Origin: Bimuria novae-zelandiae CBS 107.79
Taxonomy: Eukaryota > Ascomycota > Dothideomycetes > Pleosporales > Didymosphaeriaceae
Assembly: GCA_010015655.1 (NCBI GenBank)
Contig: ML976671.1
Span: 141,967-185,479, forward strand
Length of the DNA: 43,513 nt
Reading direction: 5' to 3'
Shown: in pieces, positions 21,550-32,472 of the stretch
How positions within the stretch are numbered: position 1 is the stretch's first letter
Layout: every line of letters starts with the position of its first letter
Notes under the pieces: generated by a model
What the model saw: only the letters and a program-made list of their open reading frames with translations
Told to the model about the DNA's origin: nothing
The model's database searches: none
Translations under genes and position numbers: made by a program

Positions 21550-23771
21550 GCGAGCGTTGATCTGTTACATACTGAAAGAAACGCAGAAAATCCTATGGCT
21601 ATACCTCCCTGTGATGGAGGGATTCTGTAAGAAGTCGCCGTAATACAATTGGGAACGGCTTGGGATGAGCTGATCTTGTTCAATTAAAGCATGCTGGTAT
21701 AGGACTTGCGAGTTGCCTACCGACATGATTTTGGTTTGTCTACGGAGGGGTTTCTGATCGTATTTCAAGGTCTTCTTGTATTTAGTACAGAATGTTACAA
21801 GAGCATTTTAAGAGACAATGCTTCTGTAGCCTTTTTCTTTGAAGGTTATTCCGGTCTCATATCTCTTTAGATTTTTCAAAGTCATACCCATACTGAACCG
21901 GGATTATATGCTGACCAGTTGGAAGGAACGCTTGTTTATAATTAAACGCACTTCCGTTCGATCTTCCCAGAGTGCAGTTCGATTGCTCTTGGCTCAAATG
22001 ATAACACTATCGTCGTCTCCTTCATAAGACCGTACCAACAACGATGGATAAGACCGTGCCATGACGGATCAATCTCGATGCTGCTCCGTTCGAAAAGAAG
22101 GCCAGAACCCTCTAAATCGGAGTATTTCCGTCAAGCAAAAGGACCTGAGAATGCGCAAAGGCCTTTAAGCTCCCATATAGCAACCTTCTGGCGCCTACCC
22201 TCTTGATGTACAGGGTCTCGAACACAATGGTGCATAGATTTAGAACTGTAAAGATTCAATGCTACTCCGCACGTGTTACTAACTACTGCGCGTTCCATGC
22301 ACTCTGCTCTGCTTCTCAGGCTTTTTTGTCGCCCAGCTCGACTTGTTGGTGCGTCACCGAGCCAGGATCAACCCCTTCGAGGTCAACGATCCTGCCTTCT
22401 TTGACAGCCTCCAGGTCCGGAACTTCAGAGTGCTTAACGCCGTCAAAGACTTGATCCACCTCTTCCAGCGTCAGTCCTCGGGTTTCAAACCAGAATACAA
22501 GGACGAACAGAACCATCAGGATATCCTCCGAGCCGTTCACAATATACATCTTCCAGCCGATAGCATTGAGACCGAAGGGGACTACCATGGTCACGAACAA
22601 TCCACAGAGCTTGGTAGAAAAAGTGTAGATGCCCATACCCACAGCACGGATATCGAAGGATAGAACTTCGGGAGGGTATAGTACTGTTAATGGTGTGATA
22701 CCCCATGCGTAACTTGCGTTGTAAAGGAAGATCATGGCGATGGTTCCATAAACGCCGGGTTGGTAACCAGAAGTACCACATTTGGCAGTTAAACCTGCGA
22801 GAGCGTAAAGCGTGACGATACCGGTCGAAAGCGAAAGTGCGCACAACATCTTCCGCCCCATCTTATCCGCGAAGAATGAAGCGACGACGGCAATCACCAG
22901 TGTCCACGACGTGAGGATGACGTTGATTTGCAACTGGGTTGCCGGGTCCTCAATCCCAGCGCTTGACAACATGTCCCCGAAGTAGAAGGTAACGATGTTT
23001 GTACCAGGTAGCATGACGATGATCGAGAATTTCGTGGTGATGAGGAGACGTCGGCGATTGGCGGGCTGATTGAGGGCTTGCAACATTGAAAGCTCGCGTT
23101 CCTTCTCCCAGCGAAGCGTATCCTCAATCTCTTTAAATTGCACTTGTACGATCGGGGAAGAAATATCGCCGCCCGAGTTTGCGATGGCTAGAACTTCGAG
23201 GGCCTCTTCGTGGCGACCACGAGAGACCAGCCAACGAGGTGATTCGGGTATGAAGAGCAGGATGATGACGCAGCAGAGGGCGGGAAACGCTTGAAGCAAA
23301 GACGGAATGCGCCATGCCCATGTCGATTCCATATTCTGGGTCTACACGATGTAAGCGTTTCAGTTTGGTGGTGTGGTACCTTGATATGGCTTACACCATA
23401 GCAAACTCCACTAGCGATGAGCGTGCCTACGCCCCAGAAAGCATAATAAAGACCTAAAGCAAAGCCTCGCCACTCCACAGGGGCCGTCTCGGCCACCAAT
23501 GTCGGAGTTGACACTTGGGCGAGACCGAGTCCCAATCCCACGATGAATCGACCTGCGATAAACATGCCAATATTTTGTGCTGCTCCTTGGATCACGCCTC
23601 CGATTATGGTGATCAGGGCGGACGTGAAAATGCACTCTTTACGTCCACGCCAGTCAGTCAAGGAGCCTGCAAAGAGAGCTATGACCGCGCCACCCATGTA
23701 GGAGATAGCCGTATTGAGAGACTTGGTTGGCGTGGTGAGGTGGAAATACTCGCTGTAGGAGGGCATTACGT

Positions 23772-23773
23772 TA
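23772..23773. repeat. TA target duplication, left
   Basis: One copy of the TA duplication next to the Fot1-like element; the partner is at 25913-25914. Removing element and one TA joins the permease reading frame. Confidence 0.85.
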
Positions 23774-24948
23774 CCGTGTCCGTGCGCGTGATGCGCCCAT
23801 TCGCGTGATGCGCCACCCCTGAAAAATCACTTAATCTTCGTAACCTCATAACTTAACTAATATAGATCTAATTAATAAGGTAATTAAAAAAAATTAAATT
23901 TTTAAAACTAGGCAAAACTTCTTCCTATTAAAAAAAATTATAAAAAATTATAGTATTATATACTTAACATTAACGCGTAGATATAAGGCTATTATGGTGC
24001 TATATAATACTAAGATCCTTAACTAGTAAAAGCTTACTTTATAATAAGAGCTAGAGCTTATAAGCTATATAAACAAGCTTATAGCTTATTATTTAGTACT
24101 TATAAAAAGATAGTATAAAATTTCGTATTAGCTCTTTGCAAAGGAGCTAATAAGTAAGAGCTAAGTTCCCTAATTTTTTAATTATTATAATATCTTAATT
24201 ACTACTTATTAAAGTACTAGAATAAATCGCGATTGCTACTAAGCTAATTTAAAAAATAAATATTAATTATTCTTTTAACTTCTAGCTAAGATTGTTAAAA
24301 AATACGATATAGAGCCTTATTATACGTATAATATAGATAAGAAAGGCTTCCTTATTAGGGTAATTAGTAAAAGTAAAAGGATCTTTAGTAAAGCTATATA
24401 AAATTAAAAGGAAGTTAGAGTAGCCCTTTAAAATAGTAATAAAGAGTAAATAACGTTGTAAGCATGTGTTTATAGTAATAAATTAGCTCTTTTTACTATC
24501 CTAATCTTTGCTTTTATAAACTTAGGTCTACAAGCCTCTTAGGTAGAAGGAATATAGGCTAAAAAATAGTAAATCTATGTTAGCTTATCTTTCTTAAGAT
24601 AGACTAAAAATAATATTAGCCTAGCTTAGGTTAAGCAAGTGTTTAATTGCTATACTAAGAAGAAATTATAATAATTTTATTAGTTATTAATCCTCGATAG
24701 CTATAGATCCTATATTACTATATATTTTATTAAGGACTATAACTAGAATTAAATTTTTTTTTAATATTTTCCCCTTACGCTACCCACACGTTATAGTTAC
24801 TAAATATAGTAATATTTAAGTCTTTCTTATTAGCCTACTTAAAGGCTTTTTTAAAAAAAAAATTTGCTTAAACTATAGAGCCTAATACGCTCTAAAGTAA
24901 AGGACTATAGTAATAAAGAGACTTAAAAGCTAAGCTATTCACTCTACT

Positions 24949-25195
24949 TGTAACGGCCAGCAAGATATAGCCTTGCGGCTGATAGATTGGCGCTATGTAC
25001 AAAGACTCAAAGCTAAAGAAGTGAAAGGGATCGAGAGGGCCGAGTAGGCGGCATATAGTCTGCCGCTATCTAGTAACTGCCATCTCAATGCTGCGACTGC
25101 CTTCTCAGTGTAGCAGCTGCCATCACAGCGTGGCAGCTGCCATCCATTGCCCTTGTGACGATGCCCAGATCACAGCAAGTCCCACGATCGTCACA
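24949..25195. mobile_element. Solo LTR nested in the Fot1-like element
   Basis: A 247-bp block begins TGTAACGGCC and ends GATCGTCACA (TG...CA termini). It is bordered by perfect 5-bp direct repeats CTACT (24944-24948 and 25196-25200). It is much more GC-rich than the surrounding RIP-mutated element. The transposase frame (ISIQNKLLHTQV) resumes directly after the right CTACT, which supports these borders. No internal retroelement genes are present, so it is a solo LTR left after LTR-LTR recombination; a short non-autonomous element is an alternative. Confidence 0.7.
25076..25150. repeat. 20-bp period repeat inside the solo LTR
   Basis: Units starting at 25076, 25096, 25116 and 25136 share the core (A/G)CTGCC(A/T)TC at exact 20-bp spacing, with diverged remainders. 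Such U3 repeats often hold regulatory sites, but nothing specific is recognisable. Confidence 0.6.
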
Positions 25196-25912
25196 CTACT
25201 ATATATCTATCCAAAATAAGCTACTCCACACTCAAGTATAAGGCCTGTCAAAGGCTCTGCTTTCTAAGAAGAAACACTGGAAGAAAAGCAAGCCTCTAGA
25301 CCTGCAACAATGTAAGGAGTACCACGGGGGGGCTATATACTAGTCTCCTTCTAAAGTCAGGGAGGCTTAGTTCCGTGTAAAGATTAAGGAATAAGAAGAA
25401 TAAGAGGAATAACTTTAAAAAGTAAAGAGAAAGTTATAAAAAGTAGCTAATAAGCTAAGTAAGCTAAAAGAGGTAAAAGAAAAGCGTATATTAAGAGCTT
25501 AGTAAAAGAAAAAGAGAGAGAATTAATACTCAAAAATAGGCTAAACGCTAGCATAAGAAAATAGAGAAAGAAAACTCTAAAAAGGCTGTACAAATATCCT
25601 AAAAGGGGAAGAGGAAGGCTTTAAAGCCTCTTATAAAGAAGTAAAAGATATAAGCTCGTGTAAAGGTTGCTACAGAGGCAGAGGGTGAGGCTCTAGATAC
25701 TCTAGCACGCGATCCTTCACCTGTAAGAACTACCTAGAGTGGTAGGAATATTAAACTCCTATAGAAATTTAAGTAGTATATCTTTTTTATAGTAGTTTAT
25801 TTAGTATTTTAATAAATTATTAGAATAATTAAGCTATTATTAATAGCTTTATAACTTAATTTCTGCAACTTGGTGATTTGGTGAGGGTGGCGCATCATGC
25901 GCACAACCACGG

Positions 25913-25914
25913 TA
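25913..25914. repeat. TA target duplication, right
   Basis: Right copy of the TA duplication flanking the Fot1-like element; partner at 23772-23773. Confidence 0.85.
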
Positions 25915-26180
25915 AATGATCCCATTAGAGACGAATCGAAGCCAACGAGCTGCACCATTGTAAGCGTTTCGTTTGCCTAACATGATATGATGACAAAAGT
26001 CTATTTACATCGTGTATCGCAGATTGAGTAACACGAACGGTGAATTCTTTCAAAGTTCTGTCCGCCGAATGGAGTCGCATTCGTACTTAGCACAGAGTCG
26101 ACAGCCGAAGTCGCGATGATGCACGCCAGCAACACCTTCATGTTGCGGGGCACGAGCCTCGAAACCTTGCCTTCGGCCAT

Positions 26181-27027
26181 TTTGGCTACCTCCCAACACG
26201 ATAAAGGGATTTAGGAGAAATGTTCACTCAGACTCGGTGAGAGTCGTGAGATGGACGCATTGCGCGATGCAGGGCGGTTTTAGATTCTTCGTTCCTTCCC
26301 CACCCTGCCTGTAATTGTACAGGTGCTAATGATTGGCGTCGCGCTATCACAGACGGCGGAGGTTCCGAAAGTAGATAGGACAGTGGCATATCATGCCTAC
26401 CACAACTCACGGCTCCTTAGGGAGAGCCGTTGCTGATCCTGGTCAGACCTCGGGATTTTGCACACTGCAGCGCTTGCCGGAATCGGCCTCGTCGCTTCCT
26501 ACAATAACAAAATTCAACAAAATTCAACAATAATACAAAAACGATCGGACTGTAGTGATGTCAGGCTGATCCTAAAAAAAACAGTGGATGAGAGTTCTTG
26601 GGGTCGGACGAGACAGAAGATGTGGTGTTGCACACGTAGCGCGAAATCTGGAGTGCGGGGATCTCCAATGCTTACAGTGCACAAAAGCACCCCACTTACG
26701 AGTGATCGACTCGTGAACTTATGGATTCCAGGTTGATTTAAGCACTTGAGGGTGTCGATAACCGGACTGCACCTACAGTCTAACGAATAACATATTAGAT
26801 AGGGCACCTGGACCATTGCCGACATTAACCCGAAGTCCTCTTCATTTGCAATCGATAGTGAGCATTCTTGATTTCTTGCTTGTAGCACCGACGAACAATT
26901 CTCGCCGCCTACCTTCTAGATCGATCTGCGGGATGGCCTTGCTGATAGTAGTCGCCAGGATACGCTCCGCGAATCATCCGCCTCGCTTTACTTGCCCCCC
27001 AAGTAGTTGGCTGAACTTCTCGACAGC
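26181..27027. promoter_or_regulatory. Divergent promoter, permease/oxygenase
   Basis: This 847-bp region lies between the divergent permease (minus) and 2OG-oxygenase (plus) start codons. It has no gene. A CGGCGGA heptamer (26354-26360) equals part of the palindrome near the Zn2Cys6 gene, but a heptamer is expected by chance several times in this window. Confidence 0.4.
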
Positions 27028-28027
27028 ATGGTCGAGGCCGCGAACATTGCCGTCGTGTCGTTTGACCGCTTTATCAACGGCCACGAGGAGGACAGAAAAG
27101 CGGTAGCCAAAGAAGTCTACGACGCTTTTAGTAGTGTCGGTTGGCTCTACATTGCTGATCATGGCATACCACAGTCGCTTGTCGATGAAGTATTCGGACT
27201 TGTACGTGATCTAGAACTGAATCGTCACTATACGTACTCACAACGACTAGGCGAAAAAGTTCTTCGATCTCTCCATCCAACAGAAGCTTGCGTGGCGCCT
27301 CAAGGATGCGGATGTGAACCAAGGCTACACCGCCGATGGCGACGAAGCCAATGGTGGCGTTGACCACAAGGAGTGCTACGAACACCGCCGCTTCGCCAAC
27401 CCCCAATGCCCCTCCCCGACCGAGCTACCGGGCTTCAAGGAAACCCTGGATGATTTTTACAGCCAGTGCCTTACACTCGCGCTCAACGTCTTAAAGTGTC
27501 TGGCCATGGCGATGGACCTAGGTGACAACTTCTTCGACAACATCACCAAGAAAGCAGATCCGCAGCTTCGTCTTATTCACTATCCTTCGATTGAGCGGAA
27601 GGTAGTCGAACAAGAAGGCCACGCAAGAATCATCCCTCACACTGACTTCGGACTGTGTACGCTTCTCTTCCAGGACGAGGTAGGCGGCCTCGAAGTTGAT
27701 CCTTTCCATACTGGCGATTTCAAGCCTGCGCTGCCCAAAGGCGGCACCGCTCTGATCAACATCGCGGATCTTTTGCAACGGTTGACGAACGATCGCTGCC
27801 GTAGCACCATCCACCGGGTCGTCAGCCCTACGGTAGCCGGTGATGTTCTTCCTGCGCGGTATTCGATCCCATTCTTCATCCACCCGGATCCAGATGTGTT
27901 GATCGATCCAATCGTGAAGGAAGAAGGTGAGGTGAAGAAGTACGAGCCCGTCAATGCTGGAGAATGGCGGGTCTGGAACACGAAGAAAAATTACACAACC
28001 TTGAAAGTAGGCGTTGCTACCGCATGA
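27028..28027 (+). CDS. 2-oxoglutarate/Fe(II)-dependent oxygenase (IPNS-like)
   Basis: Two exons, 27028-27201 and 27251-28027, give 316 residues. The intron has GTACGT/TAG borders in phase 0. The ATG at 27028 is used because the frame upstream opens only with TTG. The N-terminal DIOX_N-type region has VSFDRFINGHEEDRK and GWLYIADHGIP. The C-terminal 2OG-Fe(II) domain has the iron ligands His188 and Asp190 (HTDFGLCTLLF), His246 (STIHRVV) and the 2-oxoglutarate-binding Arg261 in an RYS motif, so it looks catalytically competent. Isopenicillin-N-synthase-like oxygenases hydroxylate, desaturate or cyclise small molecules, often in fungal secondary or catabolic pathways; the substrate is unknown. 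It is convergent with the DHA1 transporter and is the only plus-strand enzyme gene of the cluster. Confidence 0.92.
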
Positions 28028-28187
28028 ACTTCCCGAAGGCGCTCTTGCACGGTTAGAGGAAGGCTGATATAAGCGAGCAAATGCTGAGGAAGCATCTCCT
28101 CATGCTTAGTCTTATTTCCAACTGGCGACGCTCGTAGTAGTTATTTCATTCCATAATCAAGTTCATTTCGATTCGTGATTCGTTGTC

Positions 28188-29933
28188 TCATGGTGTCACC
28201 TCGCTCTCGCCTCCAGCCGCCTGCTTCTTCTTTCCGTCCTCTAATCTCCATTTCAGGCCGTCCCTCATGATCCAGAACACTACTATGATCAAGACCGCAT
28301 ATACCAATCCCAGTAGGGTAAAGGCCCACCCAGGATTCATCGCGTGACACATAGGAATGATGGCTGCGCATCCCCCAGCGCTCATCAAGCACCGCACAAA
28401 GTTAACGGCCGCAGTCGCAGTAGCCGCTTGGTGTCTGTGAAGATCGATAAGTAGTGTATTAGTTTGGTTGAAAGCCGTAGATGTTCCGAAACCGATGAAA
28501 AACAGGGCGATTTCCGGACCCGCAATATGGATCCGGTACTTAACCAGCCATCCAAAGGCGACCAAGGCCAGAGTCCCAATCACATGTCCGGGTACGCCTA
28601 CTTGGAGTCGCACTTTCTCGATGGGAAAGTTACGCAGGTCTTGTTGCTTCCCTTTGGTGATGGTTACATTGTTGAGGGCGGCGTGGCGTCTGAAATTCCA
28701 ATCTACGACGTGGCCCATCGTTAAGGACGAAACCAGGCAACCTGTGCCCACAGCAACGTAGCATAGGCCCAGTTTCAGCTCATCCAGGCCATATGCTTCT
28801 TTAAATAGATCTGGTAGAGCCGCTGATACGACCATCATCCCCATGAAGAAGAGACCATTGTATAATAGGATAATCAAGGATTCTTTTTCGCCTAGGATAC
28901 GCAGGGTCTCGAGTGGGTTGGGAAACGCGAATTTCGGCTTCTTGCGCGGCTGTTCTTGTTCTTCGGATGATACAGAATCCTTTATTTGATTGCGCTCTTG
29001 AAGGTAGCTGATGAGTGAACGATTAACGCCTGTGGCTGGTATGGATCCGTTTCCCACGACGGCGCGGCATGTTTCGGGAAACAAGAATACGAAGATTACG
29101 AGCAAGATGCCAGCAAAAATTGCTAGGAACCAAAAGATGCTCCGCCATCCAAGGTATTGCGCAAGTACACCCCCTATTGACATATCAAATTAGCCAATGA
29201 ACAGTTCCCTTTAAATGTAATTGTTGTTGCCGTGGCGTGGTAGGACTTGATGTGCAGGGTATCGTGAGATGCGACTTCGTTTTCTCGAGCCTGCGTGACT
29301 TCATTTCAAGGTGAACATACCGATAGTAGGGCCAAAAGCCGGTCCAAAAAGGATACCTGACGTCGCATAGCCCATGTATTTGCCTCTCTCGGCGGAGGTC
29401 GATATGTCCGCAACCACAGCAATGGATAAAGCGATCGCCGCGCTACAACCGCCAGCCTGAAGGACCCGTAGTAGCAGTAGCGCTACGTAACTCGTCTGGA
29501 GGGCCAAACCAATATTCGCCGCGATAAAGAGAATAAAGCAGATAATAAAAGAGAGCCTGCGTCCACTGCCATCTGACATGCCAGCAATGATCGCAGGAGC
29601 GATAGCTTGTGCGATCTAATCGTATTAGAGAGTGAAACTTTGCGGTCTTATTAAACATACCATGTATGTGGTTATCGCGACATTGGTCATAGCAGGCGTT
29701 ACATCCAGGACATCGGAGAGGACGTTCAGGGCAGGATAGAACAGTGTCGCACCAAAAGGTGATATCAAGGCCGACACGCTCACAAGTACTATAATCCAGA
29801 TCTTCATCCGCGAGCTGAATATCGAATACGGTAGCTCAGAGACATGTCGCTGCAGCTCTGTCTCCGCACCTTTCTCAACGTCGCGAACATCCACGTCTGG
29901 CTTCCTTGCGCTTGTTGGGAAAGCAGTCGACAT
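28188..29933 (-). CDS. MFS transporter, DHA1 drug/organic-acid exporter type
   Basis: Three exons (29933-29661, 29615-29321, 29173-28188 descending) give 517 residues. Introns of 45 and 147 bp have GTATGT donors and TAG acceptors, with matching phases. After an 80-residue cytosolic N-terminus come 12 probable membrane segments. The DHA1 signatures are visible: FYPALNVLSDVLDVT, ITTYM-IAQAIAPAI, the loop SDGSGRR, and GYATSGILFGPAFGPTIGG (motif C-like). A long charged central loop (SSEEQEQPRKKPKF) separates the halves. Relatives include Qdr-type multidrug and citrate/organic-acid exporters. In this cluster it could export the pathway product or protect the cell from it; this is inference from neighbourhood. 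Confidence 0.9.
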
Positions 29934-30763
29934 TGTTGTAGGCGATCGAATTGTGTAGCGAATGCCATGAATATGGTAAAGCGAGTATTCTGTCCTCAAA
30001 AGCTCTAGTAGCACGAAAATGGGGTTCGCGCCAGTTGTCGCGGGCAAGCATATTTATCACATTGACGGACGGTGTCCTAGTGACCACCTTTGGACCCAAT
30101 ATGTCATAGTGTTCGCCTCAGTCCCGCATTGCCGATAAGTCCGTGCATTCTAGTGTGGGCCGGGGTGCACTCGGTGGATAGTTCGCAATTGCATTCCCAA
30201 CAAAAACAACCTCACTGGAAAATCGCGAAGTGAATAAATGCAATGAAAGCAAGAAGAACGGAAGGGTGATAGTGTCAGGTTGCCATCTACAGCACGTCCG
30301 CAGCGCACTATGGTTCAAAACGAACAGCTCTTATATCCGGGATTCCAAGACTGCCGGAGCCCTTGCCACGTCTAGGTCCCCTAACCAAATCGGGAAGCCA
30401 CCCTGCGCCTCGATTGATCCTCGCAATCCATCCTGCTTCAGTGGTGTTCTTTAAAAGAAAAACACCTAGTGATGGCTACGCGCAGTCAGGTCTTCAAAGC
30501 CGAAAGGAAATCTCGTCTTGCGTTGCGCAATGAATTATCCGAGGATGCTGAATGGGGCGGTCGCCTGGTTGTCTTGAGGCCATGGTCGAGAAAAGTGACA
30601 GGAATACTGCGCTGCACGGCATGCTGGGTCACATTATAAGCGTCGTCACTCCACCACCGGAAGATATGCTGATTTGCTCGAGTGTCTGCTGATGCACGGA
30701 TAAGCTATGTATCGGAGTATCGATATCCTGCATCCACATGTGCCTCGCAACCCACCTTACGCT
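29934..30763. other. Intergenic region
   Basis: About 830 bp between the transporter start and the 3' end of the amidotransferase-like gene. No gene or repeat recognised. Confidence 0.5.
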
Positions 30764-31670
30764 TCACCGCATTTTATCATCCTCGCCATGGAAGAACCTC
30801 AGAACCGCCTTTGCAACCAGGACCCCGTCGTGCATCCATTCCGCTGTCTCCAGCGCTTCCTCGGCATCGCTTTTCTCCACAGCACCGCTTTCTACTCTCA
30901 TCTCGAGCTGCCTCTTGACCATCTTTTCGTCGAACTCCATATGCCCTTGTGTAGTGAACAACCTTCTAGAAATGTACACTCCTTGAACATCAGTATGATC
31001 CGTCGTGCCCCAGACGTGCACTTCGATGTTTGCGTCCAATAGATCCGTTTTCGAGGGCGAAGGTGGATCAACAACGTGATCCAGGTGCATTTGATGTAAG
31101 CGGATATGTTCTTCCGATGAAGGCAGCCTAAACAGCCAGCGCCCAACATCAGTGAGAGAGATTGGAGTATGCGATAGCTCCCAGTCACCATCTGCGTTTG
31201 GTTCGACCTTGGACCCCAAAACGCGACACAATATTTGATGGCCAAAGCAAATACCGGTAAATTTGATGTCGGGTCGGTGAATCCACAGATCTGCGAACGT
31301 TAGTCTCGTCCATTACCTTTGTTTACATATACCTACGCTTGATCAAGTTCATCAGTTTCATGACCCACGGCTCATCGCTATGCGCATCGTACACACTTCC
31401 AGTAATCAAGATAGCGTGTATCTCATCTGTGATCTCCGACGGCTCCGGTATCCTGCCGCCGCGTGGCTCGACTGCGTAGTGGACCACCGTCTCAATGGCC
31501 AGCTTCGGGTCATGCTGCTCCCCTGCGCTAACCAGCACCTCATTCAACACTTCCCCAAATGAACCTGTCTCTTTCTGCGTTTCGGGATGCGGATCGTCTG
31601 TCTCAAGAACTAGCATTCGTACCTTGTCAGGATGCTCCGATCTGATCACGCGCGCCTCCGGTGGTGCCAT
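30764..31670 (-). CDS. Class I glutamine-amidotransferase-like protein
   Basis: Two exons (31670-31337 and 31290-30764 descending) give 286 residues. Phase 1 requires the GTAGGT donor at 31336 rather than the overlapping GTATAT three to four bases later. The fold markers of a stand-alone GATase1 are present: VLETDDPHPE near the N-terminus, HAILITGSVYDAHSDEPW (oxyanion strand), the nucleophile elbow GICFGHQ with catalytic Cys, and QGHMEFDEKM supplying the probable catalytic His and Glu. Fungal relatives are described only as GMP-synthase-like or hypothetical. It could use glutamine or hydrolyse a gamma-glutamyl intermediate. No synthase domain is attached. It belongs to the minus-strand run of the cluster. 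Confidence 0.88.
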
Positions 31671-31987
31671 ATTCGCGCGAACGAAGAAAATGTGGAACGT
31701 AAGAGTTTAGGTTGGATTTTGAGTATGCGTCCCGGATAAGGAAATACTGTGGAAGGTTTTCTTAATGCGCGTCGCAGCTTTAGCAGAGCAGGTCCAAGGG
31801 GCACACGGCGCAACATAAAGACGGCGAAACCTTGGTACGGCGATGTCAACGTGCATTTTAGCGTTGGCGACAACGAGTTTTCTTGAAGGTGAAATCATAC
31901 ATCTTGACGTAGGTCAAGCATTGCGATGGATTTGTTGCCGTGGACAGTGGGTCCTGTAACGTAATAGACCGAATTTTATGGCAGACT
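31671..31987. other. Upstream region of the amidotransferase-like gene
   Basis: This is the 5' side of the minus-strand amidotransferase-like gene, ending at the MITE. No separate feature recognised. Confidence 0.5.
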
Positions 31988-31995
31988 AAGAGGCT
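31988..31995. repeat. 8-bp target duplication, left
   Basis: AAGAGGCT, left copy flanking the MITE; right copy at 32157-32164. Confidence 0.85.
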
Positions 31996-32156
31996 CAGCG
32001 CGGCCAACGAACCGTGCTCTTGGCGTACGGCTCGTGGCTCCGTACCGTGCACAGTTCACTTAACAGTCTTTAAGAGAGAAAAAGACCAGCGTGTGGCACG
32101 TGCGCGGTACGGAACCACGAGCCGTACGCCAAGAGTACGGTTCGTTGGCCGCGCTG
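31996..32156. mobile_element. hAT-like MITE with 57-bp inverted repeats
   Basis: The arms 31996-32052 and 32100-32156 are complementary over 57 bp with only three mismatches, all transitions, around a 47-bp centre. Ends read CAGCGCGGCC. Perfect 8-bp direct repeats AAGAGGCT flank it (31988-31995 and 32157-32164). Eight-bp duplications and CA-starting inverted ends are typical of hAT elements. At 161 bp it encodes nothing and must be non-autonomous. It lies about 320 bp upstream of the amidotransferase-like gene and may influence its promoter. Near-identical arms and perfect flanks indicate a young insertion. Confidence 0.9.
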
Positions 32157-32164
32157 AAGAGGCT
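32157..32164. repeat. 8-bp target duplication, right
   Basis: AAGAGGCT, right copy flanking the MITE. Confidence 0.85.
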
Positions 32165-32472
32165 TGGGAACTATTAAGCTCATCGGAACGTCACGCTTGC
32201 GATACTGCATTTAGTAGTTTGAGAGCTTCTAGGGTTTTAGATTAGCGTAGTTTCCAACACAGGTGCGCAGATCTTAGCCTAGCACCCTCGCCCTTCTGCA
32301 GGGCATAGAGTTAGTGGCGCTGTGTAGGTGAGATGGCCCAATCGAACACAGAAGAACAAGCGTACCTCACTGTAGGATAACTGAGAGGTCATTAAATCTA
32401 GAACATTAGCTCAATTTCATACATCTGCGTCCCCCCGCATGTTTCCCTACGTGTTCTTCAAAGCTTTCAAAG
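32165..32472. other. Intergenic region after the MITE
   Basis: This lies between the MITE and the 3' end of the reductase gene. Nothing recognised. Confidence 0.5.

Larger units (their letters stand above)
23774..25912 (+). mobile_element. Fot1/pogo-type DNA transposon, RIP-degraded
   Basis: The element is bounded by inverted ends, CCGTGTCCGTGCGC at left and the complement of GCGCACAACCACGG at right, continuing with GATGCGCCACCC on both sides. It is flanked by duplicated TA (23772-23773, 25913-25914), the hallmark of Tc1/mariner/pogo elements. Length is 2139 bp, or 1887 bp without the nested solo LTR and its duplicate, the size of Fot1-like elements. Plus-strand transposase remnants are readable between stops: YNIDKKGFLI (24327-24356), LLILDSYRSY (24684-24713) and a C-terminal KEYHGGAIY...SPSKVREA block (about 25313-25370). 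The body is extremely AT-rich with TpA excess and many TAA/TAG codons, as RIP produces. No active transposase is possible. Confidence 0.9.
22316..26180 (-). pseudogene. MFS sugar permease split by a transposon
   Basis: Exons descending: 26180-26094, 25949-25913, [element], 23771-23395, 23341-22316. Ignoring the insertion and one TA, the gene encodes 508 residues, a normal permease length. Sugar-porter features are clear: GFDSSLMGS, SYSEYFHLTT, LTDWRGRKE (loop 2-3), PESPRWLVSRGR (loop 6-7), DKMGRK and a cytosolic tail. The GVCYG/TQNM intron has a GTAAGC donor. The first intron has an unusual GTGCTA donor; an alternative start is the ATG at 25967, inside that intron. The insertion separates GSF from the MPSYSEYF part, removing transmembrane segment 1 from the rest. 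Everything outside the insertion is open. The family imports sugars (lactose/hexose-permease-like); substrate unknown. It may still give a truncated 3' ORF from the ATG at 23766. Confidence 0.88.

Noticed and set aside
24949..25309. Longer LTR ending at CAACA near 25309
   Set aside because: No matching target duplication there, and the stretch from 25201 on reads as Fot1-like transposase. The CTACT-bordered end at 25195 fits both criteria.
26354..26360. CGGCGGA heptamer (also reverse at 26061-26067) as a cluster-wide regulator site
   Set aside because: A heptamer is expected several times by chance in this length; without the full palindrome the claim is too weak.
31985..32170. Palindrome as an attenuator, riboswitch or CRISPR-like unit
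   Set aside because: Perfect 8-bp duplicates flank it and the ends are hAT-like, so a MITE explains it fully; no repeat-spacer array exists in the window.
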